Below, piece by piece: positions 1 to 7,352 of a stretch of DNA of 64,000 nt; within the stretch, counting starts at the first letter, position 1; each line of letters begins with the position of its first letter. The position numbers and the translations under genes are program-made. The notes under the pieces are model-generated. The model did not search any database. It saw only the letters and a list, made by a program, of their open reading frames with translations, and was not told where the DNA came from. The stretch is taken from positions 2,271,501 to 2,335,500 of the forward strand of contig NZ_AP024480.1 in assembly GCF_017347585.1 (NCBI RefSeq). The letters run 5' to 3'. Origin of the DNA: Caldicellulosiruptor diazotrophicus (GTDB lineage: Bacteria > Bacillota > Thermoanaerobacteria > Caldicellulosiruptorales > Caldicellulosiruptoraceae).

Positions 1-1397
1 ATGCCAGCGTCATAATAGTCCTTTACAATGTATCTAAAAATAGGAAGTATTACACCTCTTGTCCTGTAAAGTCTTGCACCGGTTATCTGGCAGCCTGTTT
101 CAATAGCTTTTCGAATAACACTGCTCCTTTCTGTGTAGTCATCACCAATTAAAATTCTTGCATTTCTATCAAATACAGAACCAATAGAATTCCCAAGTTT
201 TATTGCAAACTGGGGTGTTATCTCCTGATTAAAATCACCTGTAATTCCACGAACCCAGAATACACTTTTAATAACCTCTGTCCCCCAGTAGATGTTTTCA
301 TCTATTACTGTGCCAGACTCAATTGTTTTTTCTGGCCAAATTTTAGCTTCTGCCTTAACCTCAACAAAATCTTTCAAAAGGTTGTTCTCACCAACCACTG
401 CCTTTTCAGACACTCTTACATAGTCTTTCAAAATGGATTTGCTGCAGATGATACAGCTTTTGAGCTCACAGTTTTTACCAATAAAACTGCCACTCCAAAG
501 TATAGCCCTTTCCAGCTTAGTTCCTTTTGCAATCTTTACACCATCACCAATTACACAAAACTCGCCTATTTCAACATCGTCTTCTATCTCACACTCACTT
601 CCAATAAACACACTTTGGCTTATCTTAGCGTTTGGTGAAATATTAGAATACTTAGAAATTTTAGAACTTTTCAAATCAAGGTCAAGTATTCCACCAAGTC
701 TAAATACATCCCTGTGAGCTTTAATATAGCTTCCCACATCTCCAATATCACACCAGTAACCATCCATCTTAAACCCAAACATGGGCACTTTTTCTTTTAA
801 TAGTTTTGGAAATAAATCCTTGCTAAAATCAAATGGTTTGCCATCTTCTATAAAGTCGAGTATCTCTGGCTCAATTATATAAATACCTGTATTTGCAAGA
901 TTCGAAAAAACTTCACTCCATGAAGGCTTCTCAAAAAACCTTTGAATCCTTCCTTCTTCGTCTGTAAGAACAATACCATACTCTATTGGTATTTCAACCT
1001 CTTTTAATACAATTGTGACCTTGCTGCCCTTCTGCTTATGAAACTCTACAGCTCTTGTGAGGTCTGCATTTGTAATTCCATCCCCGCTCAAGACAACAAA
1101 AGTCTCATCTAAAAACCCTTTTGCATTCTTGACAGAACCTGCTGTGCCAAGAGGCCTGTCCTCAATAAAGTGTTGAATACAAACCCCCCACTTTTGCCCA
1201 TCCTCAAAATAGTTGATTATCTTGTCAGGATGATATTGAAGAGTTGTTGCTATTTCAAAAATACCATGGGTTTTGAAAAGTTTTATTGCATACTCCATAA
1301 CTGGTCTGCCAAAAAAAGGTATCATCGGCTTTGGAAGTGACACAGTCAATGGTCTGAGCCTTGTCCCAGACCCGCCTGCCATTATAATACCTTTCAT
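1..1397 (-). CDS. Sugar-phosphate nucleotidyltransferase fused to phosphomannomutase-like domain (3' end outside window)
   Basis: The protein starts at ATG 1397 behind an AGGAGG ribosome binding site and reads off the left window edge, so about 465 codons are visible. The N-terminus carries the nucleotidyltransferase signature GGSGTRLRPLT followed by PKPM and, further on, LSGDGI. A repetitive left-handed beta-helix stretch follows. The last visible residues (RGVILPIFRY region) look like the start of a phosphohexomutase domain. This layout matches the family annotated as mannose-1-phosphate guanylyltransferase/phosphomannomutase, which would make GDP- or ADP-activated sugars from sugar phosphates. 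The nucleotide and sugar specificity cannot be read from the sequence. It lies 38 bp downstream of the glycosyltransferase gene on the same strand, so the two probably form an operon making and using a nucleotide sugar. It is incomplete only because of the window boundary. Confidence 0.85.
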   Translation of the reverse strand, partial: MKGIIMAGGSGTRLRPLTVSLPKPMIPFFGRPVMEYAIKLFKTHGIFEIATTLQYHPDKIINYFEDGQKWGVCIQHFIEDRPLGTAGSVKNAKGFLDETFVVLSGDGITNADLTRAVEFHKQKGSKVTIVLKEVEIPIEYGIVLTDEEGRIQRFFEKPSWSEVFSNLANTGIYIIEPEILDFIEDGKPFDFSKDLFPKLLKEKVPMFGFKMDGYWCDIGDVGSYIKAHRDVFRLGGILDLDLKSSKISKYSNISPNAKISQSVFIGSECEIEDDVEIGEFCVIGDGVKIAKGTKLERAILWSGSFIGKNCELKSCIICSKSILKDYVRVSEKAVVGENNLLKDFVEVKAEAKIWPEKTIESGTVIDENIYWGTEVIKSVFWVRGITGDFNQEITPQFAIKLGNSIGSVFDRNARILIGDDYTERSSVIRKAIETGCQITGARLYRTRGVILPIFRYIVKDYYDAG

Positions 1398-1435
1398 ACT
1401 TTTTTAGACCTCCTCCTTCTGACTTAAAATTTTTT

Positions 1436-2629
1436 CTAATTTAGTGAAAACCAATTCATCTTTTTTGCTTCTGTAACAATCATCTGGTATAAATTTCTAA
1501 GTCTTTTCACTATCTCATCCCATGAATAAATTTCTTTTGCATCAGACTGTGCTTGTCTTGACAATTTCTGTCGAAGTATATCATCTTTCAAAGCAAGCAA
1601 AATCATATCAGCAAGCGAATTTGAATTTCCACAGAAAAAAGTAAGTCCATTGTGAAAGTGTTTAACAATCTCAGAAAAACCTCCTATGTCAGATACCACT
1701 GGTACACATCCTGATGCCATTGCTTCTAAAGCAACTATCCCAAAAGGCTCGTAAAGGCTTGGAAATACAGCAATATCAGAAGCTTTAAACAGTTTTTTCC
1801 TTTCTTCGTCAGAAATAAAGCCTGTAAATAACACTTTATTTGAAAGCCCTAAAAAGTGAGCTTTTGAATAAAGTTCACCTGTCATTGGACCATTGCCTGC
1901 GATTATTAGCTTTGCATCGTAGAAGTTATCAAGTACTTTTCTGAAAGCTTCTATCAAGATGTGAATTCCTTTTTCGTACACATGTCTTCCAATAAAAAAA
2001 ACTATTTTTTCATTGTCCAATGCATATTTTCTTCTGAATTCCAAATCAAACTCTACATTTGCAAACTCATCATAATCTATACCATTTGGAATTGTAATGC
2101 ATTTGTCTGGTGTTAAGCTGAAAATCCTTTCACATTCGTGTTTCATAAACTCAGAGTTCACAATTACTTTCCACGCTTCAAATGTCAGCCACCACTCAAC
2201 ATTGTGGATAAACTTCTGCATATCTGTATATATACCACCATTGCGTCCATGTTCTGTTGCGTGAATTGTTGCAACCAATGGAATTCGAAGAGCATGTTTT
2301 ACCATCCGCGCAGCGAATGCTACAAGCCAATCATGCGCATGAATTATGTCAAATCTGCCTTCACTTTGTGCAATATATATAGCCTTTTCAGCAAGTGCCA
2401 TGTTCATCATCATGACCCAGTCGATAAAGTTAAGGGAATTCAGTGGATACACTTGAACTCTAAATATCTTAAGATTCCCATGATCTTCTGTCCTTTCATA
2501 GTCTTCTGAGAGGGTAATAACATACACATTATCGTCCTTGGAAAGCTTTTGTGAGATGCTTCTTACTACCCTTGAGATGCCACCAACAATCCTTGGTGGA
2601 TATTCCCATGTAAGCTGCAGTATCCGCAA
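1436..2629 (-). CDS. GT4-type glycosyltransferase, glycogen-synthase-like
   Basis: This is a 397-aa GT-B fold glycosyltransferase. The N-terminal acceptor domain opens with a WEYPPRIVGGISR motif, the nucleotide-sugar loop typical of GT4/GT5 enzymes. HAHDWL follows near residue 98. The C-terminal donor domain contains FIGRHVYEKG, then FPSLYEPFGIVALEAMA with the two glutamates of the EX7E motif. The start is TTG 2629, eight bases after AAGGAG; the nearby ATGs are out of frame. The family transfers a sugar from a nucleotide donor to a growing glycan. Glycogen or maltodextrin synthesis is possible but the acceptor is unknown. The neighbouring sugar nucleotidyltransferase on the same strand supports an activated-sugar role. 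A plausible promoter lies immediately upstream. No signal peptide or membrane segment is visible. Confidence 0.85.
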   Translation of the reverse strand: MRILQLTWEYPPRIVGGISRVVRSISQKLSKDDNVYVITLSEDYERTEDHGNLKIFRVQVYPLNSLNFIDWVMMMNMALAEKAIYIAQSEGRFDIIHAHDWLVAFAARMVKHALRIPLVATIHATEHGRNGGIYTDMQKFIHNVEWWLTFEAWKVIVNSEFMKHECERIFSLTPDKCITIPNGIDYDEFANVEFDLEFRRKYALDNEKIVFFIGRHVYEKGIHILIEAFRKVLDNFYDAKLIIAGNGPMTGELYSKAHFLGLSNKVLFTGFISDEERKKLFKASDIAVFPSLYEPFGIVALEAMASGCVPVVSDIGGFSEIVKHFHNGLTFFCGNSNSLADMILLALKDDILRQKLSRQAQSDAKEIYSWDEIVKRLRNLYQMIVTEAKKMNWFSLN

Positions 2630-2676
2630 CCATTCATCTCCTTTCTTTTAGTAATTTTTTAAGAGGGTTTATATAA

Positions 2677-2706
2677 TTTATACCACTTTGTGTATAGTAT
2701 TAACAA
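2677..2706 (-). promoter_or_regulatory. Candidate sigma-A promoter for the glycosyltransferase operon
   Basis: On the minus strand TTGTTA (2706-2701) and TATAAA (2682-2677) are separated by 18 bases. The -10 box lies about 50 bases before the TTG start at 2629. The assignment is by eye only. Confidence 0.45.
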
Positions 2707-2923
2707 AAATTTTTCTATATTTTTAATTTCTTTTTCTAATATTATCTTCTCCAATTTATAATACTTTAAGTTTGCAAATCTTTTCCTCAGAACTCTTTTT
2801 GCAAATTATGTAACTTGCATAAATATTTTATCAAAATTTTAACATTATTTACGTTGCTTTTTTATGGTATATTTAAAATATCATCTTAATTTCTAAAATA
2901 CAACTTTAGAGGGGTTATGTAGA

Positions 2924-3286
2924 ATGCAGGTATATGTTGTAAGAAAAATTCCTATACAGGAATTGAAAGAGTTTGGAGGCAGAGTTTTAAATGGTGTGAA
3001 AGAAGGCGTCAAAGAAATCATAAATGATATAGAAAGAACAGCAATAGCTTCAGGTTTGGAAAATGGCATTAAAGGCGGTATTAGTGGCTACAAACAAAAC
3101 AGAGAATTTAATGCTGTAATGAAAAATGGATATACATTAAGAGGAATAGGACAAGCTGGCATGTCTGGAGCTGTAAGTGGTTTTGCAAAAGGAGTAATTA
3201 AATCACCTGGAATTGTCGGATGGATATCAATAGGTTGGTCATTTGGAGAAGGTTTCGTTAGAGGTTGGAGAGAGTATGGAAAATAA
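2924..3286 (+). CDS. Small glycine-rich protein, unknown (bacteriocin-like composition)
   Basis: This 120-aa protein starts at ATG 2924, nine bases after AGAGGGG. I do not recognise the family. The N-terminal third is charged and probably helical. From about residue 47 it becomes rich in glycine with repeated small-xxx-small spacing (GIKGGISGY, then GAVSGFAKG), ending in an amphipathic aromatic tail (GWSFGEGFVRGWREYGK). Such glycine-zipper segments occur in membrane-inserting peptides, including some bacteriocins and holins. There is no clear signal peptide. A Gly-Gly pair at residues 18-19 is preceded by IQELKEF but does not match the double-glycine leader spacing. The downstream membrane-protein gene overlaps its last 11 bases, so the two are translationally coupled. 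A degenerate copy of its C-terminal half lies at 3845-4013, in the same position before the second membrane protein. Confidence 0.6.
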   Translation: MQVYVVRKIPIQELKEFGGRVLNGVKEGVKEIINDIERTAIASGLENGIKGGISGYKQNREFNAVMKNGYTLRGIGQAGMSGAVSGFAKGVIKSPGIVGWISIGWSFGEGFVRGWREYGK

Positions 3287-3824
3287 AAAAAGTTATTTTA
3301 GTTGGATCGTAGCTGGATGCATTACTTCTACACTGCTCGTTTATGCTGTTTACTACTTAAAAGACTCTTCTTACTTTAAAGAAAATCCTTTAAACAGAAT
3401 TATTCAATTGTTGATTGTAGTTGGAATAGTAGTCAGTGCAATAATTGATGCTAAATGTATTGAAAATTCTAACAAAGTACATCTTAGAATTTTATTAAAT
3501 AACTTTCTGTTATTTTTAGTTTTCTTTTTTCTACCCCTAAACATTGGTCTTTTAGTTTTAAAAATAATACCAAGCATAAAAGACTTGGGAGCTTTTATCT
3601 TGCTCGAAATTTTTTTCACATATTCTGTTCTGCGTTCTAATTACTTATATATTCTTAAATTTAAGAATTACAAAAATTATACAAAAATTATTATATTATC
3701 TGCTCTCTTGTTAGGAATTTTCTTGGGAATAATATTCCCTGAAATAGAAGGTATGTATAGATATTTATTAATTTTTGTTTTTGTTACAATACTTTTCGAG
3801 GTATTAAATTTTACATTAAGATAA
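3276..3824 (+). CDS. Multi-spanning membrane protein, copy 1 of a tandem pair
   Basis: This is a 182-aa, very hydrophobic protein with about six predicted transmembrane segments. I placed the start at ATG 3276 (MENKKSYFSW), after GAGGTTGGAG. The longer ORF opening at 3243 has no ribosome binding site, and the paralogue at 4003 starts at the equivalent position. It overlaps the upstream glycine-rich gene by 11 bases. No known domain is recognised. It aligns along its length with the protein at 4003-4554; shared landmarks include NRIIQLLIVVG against NRIAQLFIVVG, and NIGLLVLKII against NIGILLLRII. The arrangement of a small glycine-rich peptide coupled to a membrane protein resembles a bacteriocin with its immunity protein, but that role is inference. 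Confidence 0.65.
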   Translation: MENKKSYFSWIVAGCITSTLLVYAVYYLKDSSYFKENPLNRIIQLLIVVGIVVSAIIDAKCIENSNKVHLRILLNNFLLFLVFFFLPLNIGLLVLKIIPSIKDLGAFILLEIFFTYSVLRSNYLYILKFKNYKNYTKIIILSALLLGIFLGIIFPEIEGMYRYLLIFVFVTILFEVLNFTLR

Positions 3825-3844
3825 ATTTTTTTTGATTTAATATA

Positions 3845-4013
3845 ATGAGAAATGGATATATGTTTAAGGGGAGTAGAACAAGATAGTTTGTCCAGTGCTG
3901 CAAGTGCTTTTGCAAAAGAGATAATTAAAATATTTGAATATGGAGAATATTTTACAACTGGTATATCTTTTGTAAAAGGATTTGTCCGAGGTTGGAATGA
4001 ATATGGCAAATAA
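3845..4013 (+). pseudogene. Degenerate C-terminal fragment of a second glycine-rich gene
   Basis: The DNA from ATG 3845 matches the second half of the gene at 2924-3286. The opening MRNGY corresponds to MKNGY, and the end VKGFVRGWNEYGK matches GEGFVRGWREYGK. One extra base near 3860 shifts the frame: the opening frame stops at TAG after about 13 codons, while the frame beginning LRGVEQ runs to TAA 4011. The 5' half, with the first 60 or so codons, is absent. The fragment still overlaps the start of the second membrane-protein gene exactly as in the intact pair. This shows a tandem duplication of the two-gene unit followed by decay of one component. Confidence 0.7.
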
Positions 4014-4554
4014 AACCAAACATCATTTTTTGAATTGGGCACTCAGTGGAATTATTTTATCACTCTTAGTATTGATTTTTTTTTACCTCAATAGAAACTT
4101 ACCAATCTTAAAAGGAAATGTAGCAAATAGAATTGCACAACTTTTTATAGTAGTTGGAGTAGTAGTTGATAGCATATTAGATTTGTCAGTAGAACAAAAT
4201 CTAAATGGTTACTCAAAGAAAATTTTAATAAAACCTGCGGTATTTTTTATCACTTTTTCTTGTGTGTTTAATATTGGTATACTTCTGCTTAGGATAATAT
4301 CTTCACTAAAACTTCTTGTAATGTTAATAATATTTGAATTTTTGTTTTCACTTTTTACTATTCGCTTTTTTCATTTAGAAAAAGTTAAATTTTATAAATA
4401 TAAGAATTTTAGTAAAATAGTGGTCTTCTTTATACTTGCGGCAATAATACTCTTGGTAATATTTGCTCCATCTTTAGAAGGTATTGGTTTGTATATTGCA
4501 GTATGTATTCTAGGTATTGTTTTCTTTGAAATACTAAACTTGTTATTAAAATAA
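4003..4554 (+). CDS. Multi-spanning membrane protein, copy 2 of the tandem pair
   Basis: This is a 183-aa paralogue of the protein at 3276-3824, again with about six hydrophobic segments and no recognised domain. The start chosen is ATG 4003 (MANKTKHHF), seven bases after GAGGTTGGA. ATG 3997 and TTG 3982 are in-frame alternatives. Unlike its glycine-rich neighbour, which has decayed, this copy remains open throughout. That suggests it keeps a selected function on its own, as an orphan immunity protein might; this is inference. It overlaps the pseudogene by 11 bases. Confidence 0.65.
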   Translation: MANKTKHHFLNWALSGIILSLLVLIFFYLNRNLPILKGNVANRIAQLFIVVGVVVDSILDLSVEQNLNGYSKKILIKPAVFFITFSCVFNIGILLLRIISSLKLLVMLIIFEFLFSLFTIRFFHLEKVKFYKYKNFSKIVVFFILAAIILLVIFAPSLEGIGLYIAVCILGIVFFEILNLLLK

Positions 4555-4640
4555 AAGAAATTATAGAATAGATTTCAGAATAGTAACTATTTAGTATAAA
4601 GACTATTTTGAAATAATTATAAAGTGCGAGGTAAACGTTA

Positions 4641-5240
4641 ATGAATCTTTACCTTCCTTTAGATACATTTCAAGAAATAAAAATCATAACAGAAAACAAT
4701 ATCATTGAATGTGAGAGAAATAGTGATTTTATTAATATTTCAACTTTCTTAAAAGAAAATGAAGCTTTTATTATTGCTTGTAACGAACAATTAATAATTT
4801 TTGCAACTATTGAAAAACTAAAAAAACTAAAAAAAGAGTTAAAAATAGAAAAAGTAAAAATTGGTTTGGAAACGTTTAAAACTGAAGATGGGTTTTTAAA
4901 ATTATTACATGAAACCCATGTTCTTTTTGGCAATGATAAAAAGTTTGTAATATATATTGAACTAATTAACCCTGTTGATACATGCCCTATTATTATCGAG
5001 ATAAAAAAGAATTCTGAAAAATGTTATTTTTCCTTAGCTAATATTCCACCAGGAGAAAAAACTAATAATTACTTTATAAAATATGCAGAACATATCATTC
5101 TTGACTTTTCTCAACTAGAAAAAGCAATATACGATGTGGAAATAAAATTTATTGATGGCGAAATAATTGGAAAAACAACCTTTAAATGTCAACCTTTAAA
5201 AAAGAGATTGGAGAAATATTTACCTTATAATCCTGTGTAA
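4641..5240 (+). CDS. Hypothetical protein, 199 aa
   Basis: I do not recognise this protein. It starts at ATG 4641 after GAGGT with eight-base spacing. The sequence alternates beta-rich and helical stretches and has a lysine-rich helix at about residues 58-75. It shows no signal peptide, no transmembrane segment and no obvious catalytic motif. It follows the tandem membrane-protein unit on the same strand after an 86-base AT-rich gap and ends just before a strong terminator. It may therefore be the last gene of that small island. Its AT content is at the high end for the window, as in the preceding genes, which is compatible with horizontal acquisition. Confidence 0.55.
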   Translation: MNLYLPLDTFQEIKIITENNIIECERNSDFINISTFLKENEAFIIACNEQLIIFATIEKLKKLKKELKIEKVKIGLETFKTEDGFLKLLHETHVLFGNDKKFVIYIELINPVDTCPIIIEIKKNSEKCYFSLANIPPGEKTNNYFIKYAEHIILDFSQLEKAIYDVEIKFIDGEIIGKTTFKCQPLKKRLEKYLPYNPV

Positions 5241-5250
5241 TAATAAAACT

Positions 5251-5296
5251 AAAAGACCAGCTTTGTTTAAAACAAACAAGCTGGTCTTTATTTTTA
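5251..5296. terminator. Bidirectional rho-independent terminator
   Basis: The stem AAAGACCAGCTT pairs with AAGCTGGTCTTT across a loop of about 15 bases. T-rich tracts follow on both strands. It sits between the convergent ends of the 199-aa gene (plus) and the GH15 gene (minus), so it can serve both. Confidence 0.8.
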
Positions 5297-5304
5297 TTAT
5301 TAAT

Positions 5305-7140
5305 TTATTCATAAAGATACAGCACATACATTGCATGGGACCATGCTAAAGGTACAACCCAAGCAGGCTTGCCAGTGAGCTTGTCAACCTGCTCTGGTAA
5401 AAGTCCGTTTTGCAAACTGTGCGCTTTTGCCCACTCAAAAAGTTTTTCTGCCCTGTCAATCTGACCAGTTTTTTTGTAGTAAATTGCAAGCCAGAGTGTT
5501 GTCAGTATCCATGGATTTCCACCAATGTACCTGTCATCAAAGTATCTCTTGTAGCCCCCGACAATTGAATTTTGACACTCCCTTTCAATAGCCAAAATGG
5601 TTGCTTTGAAAGCCTTATCGCTGCTATCTACCATTTCAAAAGGATAATAAATGCCAAGCATTGAAATGTCAACAACTTCATCTTGCTTTTTGAAATAATA
5701 GGTTATCTCATATCTCTCATCTTTTTGCATGTACCTGTTCTCTTCAGGAAGCTTTAAAAATTCCTCATGTGAAATTCTAACATCTGTTGACCTTACATAC
5801 CGGGAAAGTTTAGGACTGTAAAACCTTGTTGCCACCTGATTTTTTATTGCCTTCAGCTTATTTTCAATTTCATTTTCAAGAACAGGAAAATATTTTTTTG
5901 CTTTTTTCAGCGCAGCATAAATGCTTGCATTTGAGTAAAGATGAATTCCTTCTCTTTCTTCCCACAGGTCAAAGCTTCTAAAAATAACTCCCTTTTCGCT
6001 ATCCACAGCAGCTATCAAAAACAGCAGTGCTTTTTTGAGCTGTTCTTTATGCAAATCAATCAAATGCAAGGAATTTTGTCTTTCGCAGTAGCTGAGAAAT
6101 CCCCACACAACAGAAGCTGTCTCATCAATCTGAACTCCCCAGCTTGGAGCTAAGTTGCCATCTGTATAATATCTCTGGTCCCAGAATCCTTCCTTTTCCT
6201 GACAAGAAAATTTGAATTCAAAAAACCTTTCAACCTCCCTTGAGAGTCCAAGCGCATCCATTGCAGATACTATAAACGCAGCGTCTCTTCCCCATACAAA
6301 ACCATACCCGCCACAGTGGAAAAACTTCTCGTCAACCTCAGATGCAGCTAAAATTCCACCTGTTTTGGAATTTTGCAGAGTATAAAATACATAGGCACTT
6401 CTTTTTTGAAGCTCTATGTTTTTGGGATCTTCTGTACAAATGATCTTTACTTTTGAAAATTTCTTTTTCCAAAAGGTTTTGTTTTGCCTGTAAATTTCAT
6501 CATACCCTTTTTGTTTTAAGTAAGAAAGTTTTTGGTATATCTCATTTTTTGAATTTCCAAAAGCAAGAAAACATACAACCTTTCCTGTATTCTCAAGTTT
6601 TACAGCAATTTGTGGGTTTGTAGCTTCATTCCAGCCTTCCAGCTGATTATCGTTTGCATCATCAATTCCGTTTTTAACTGTAAAGCTTTTTATCTTATTC
6701 TCAAAAGCAAGACCTATATATGTCCCTTTAAAATATGCATAGATTATTTCATTTTCCTTATCAACCTTTGCAGCATTAAAAAGGCTTGAAGAATTTATCA
6801 TAGGTTCTAAAAAGACATAGAAGTCTTCGAAGCCAGTTTCCCATAAACGAACCAAGCTGTCTGTTTCAAAGTCAACAAAGTCAAGCTGAAAAATTGTTCT
6901 GTCTGCAATTTTATATTCAAAAAAGTACGCAAAGTCATCCACAAATCCACTTCTTATCTTGAAATTTTCATCCTCGAAAAATACAAGCCCATCCAAAAAA
7001 ACGGCTGATAAAAAGAGTTTCACCTGCTGATAATAATCTACTGCAGGCCAATAAAACCTTTGCAATATGCCATTTGAATCAAGCTGCCCTAAAACCTTTG
7101 TGTTCCCTATTATAGCTTCTATAAGATATGGTTTTTTCAA
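5305..7140 (-). CDS. GH15 family glucoamylase-like glycoside hydrolase
   Basis: This is a 611-aa intracellular glycoside hydrolase with no signal peptide. The N-terminal beta-sandwich region (about 1-230) is followed by an (alpha/alpha)6 barrel. Barrel landmarks are WGRDAAF (283-289), the GVQIDE segment (335-340), DLWEER (391-396) with the likely general acid, GGNPWILTTLWLA, and LLPEQ (580-584) with the likely general base. These match GH15 enzymes that release glucose from alpha-glucans or act on related disaccharides such as trehalose. The substrate is not determined here. The start is TTG 7140 after AGAGGG. It is the last gene of a minus-strand series behind an ABC importer and a beta-mannosidase, but a terminator at 7272-7319 separates it from the latter. 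Confidence 0.87.
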   Translation of the reverse strand: MKKPYLIEAIIGNTKVLGQLDSNGILQRFYWPAVDYYQQVKLFLSAVFLDGLVFFEDENFKIRSGFVDDFAYFFEYKIADRTIFQLDFVDFETDSLVRLWETGFEDFYVFLEPMINSSSLFNAAKVDKENEIIYAYFKGTYIGLAFENKIKSFTVKNGIDDANDNQLEGWNEATNPQIAVKLENTGKVVCFLAFGNSKNEIYQKLSYLKQKGYDEIYRQNKTFWKKKFSKVKIICTEDPKNIELQKRSAYVFYTLQNSKTGGILAASEVDEKFFHCGGYGFVWGRDAAFIVSAMDALGLSREVERFFEFKFSCQEKEGFWDQRYYTDGNLAPSWGVQIDETASVVWGFLSYCERQNSLHLIDLHKEQLKKALLFLIAAVDSEKGVIFRSFDLWEEREGIHLYSNASIYAALKKAKKYFPVLENEIENKLKAIKNQVATRFYSPKLSRYVRSTDVRISHEEFLKLPEENRYMQKDERYEITYYFKKQDEVVDISMLGIYYPFEMVDSSDKAFKATILAIERECQNSIVGGYKRYFDDRYIGGNPWILTTLWLAIYYKKTGQIDRAEKLFEWAKAHSLQNGLLPEQVDKLTGKPAWVVPLAWSHAMYVLYLYE

Positions 7141-7271
7141 ACTAATCCCTCTTTCTTTGAAAACTTTTATTTAAATCTTGTGCAAACATTTGCAGTAATC
7201 TTATTATAGCAGATTTTCAGCAGTTTGTGGATTCAGCAATTTTACTAATTTTATTTTACCCCTTCTGTGCC

Positions 7272-7319
7272 AAAAAAATCCTCTCCGGCAAAGTTTATTG
7301 TAATGCCAGAGAGGATTTT
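7272..7319 (-). terminator. Rho-independent terminator after the GH2 beta-mannosidase gene
   Basis: On the minus strand ATCCTCTCTGGC pairs with GCCGGAGAGGAT (one G-T pair) and is followed by a run of seven T. It lies 34 bp past the mannosidase stop codon. Confidence 0.8.
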
Positions 7320-7352
7320 ATCTTAGAGCTTTTTTTTTAGTAGTTTTATTTT

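Noticed and set aside
2924-2980. Double-glycine bacteriocin leader at the N-terminus of the 120-aa protein
   Set aside because: The IQELKEFGG stretch has the Leu and Glu one position out of register with the usual LSxxELxxIxGG pattern, and no peptidase-containing ABC transporter is nearby.
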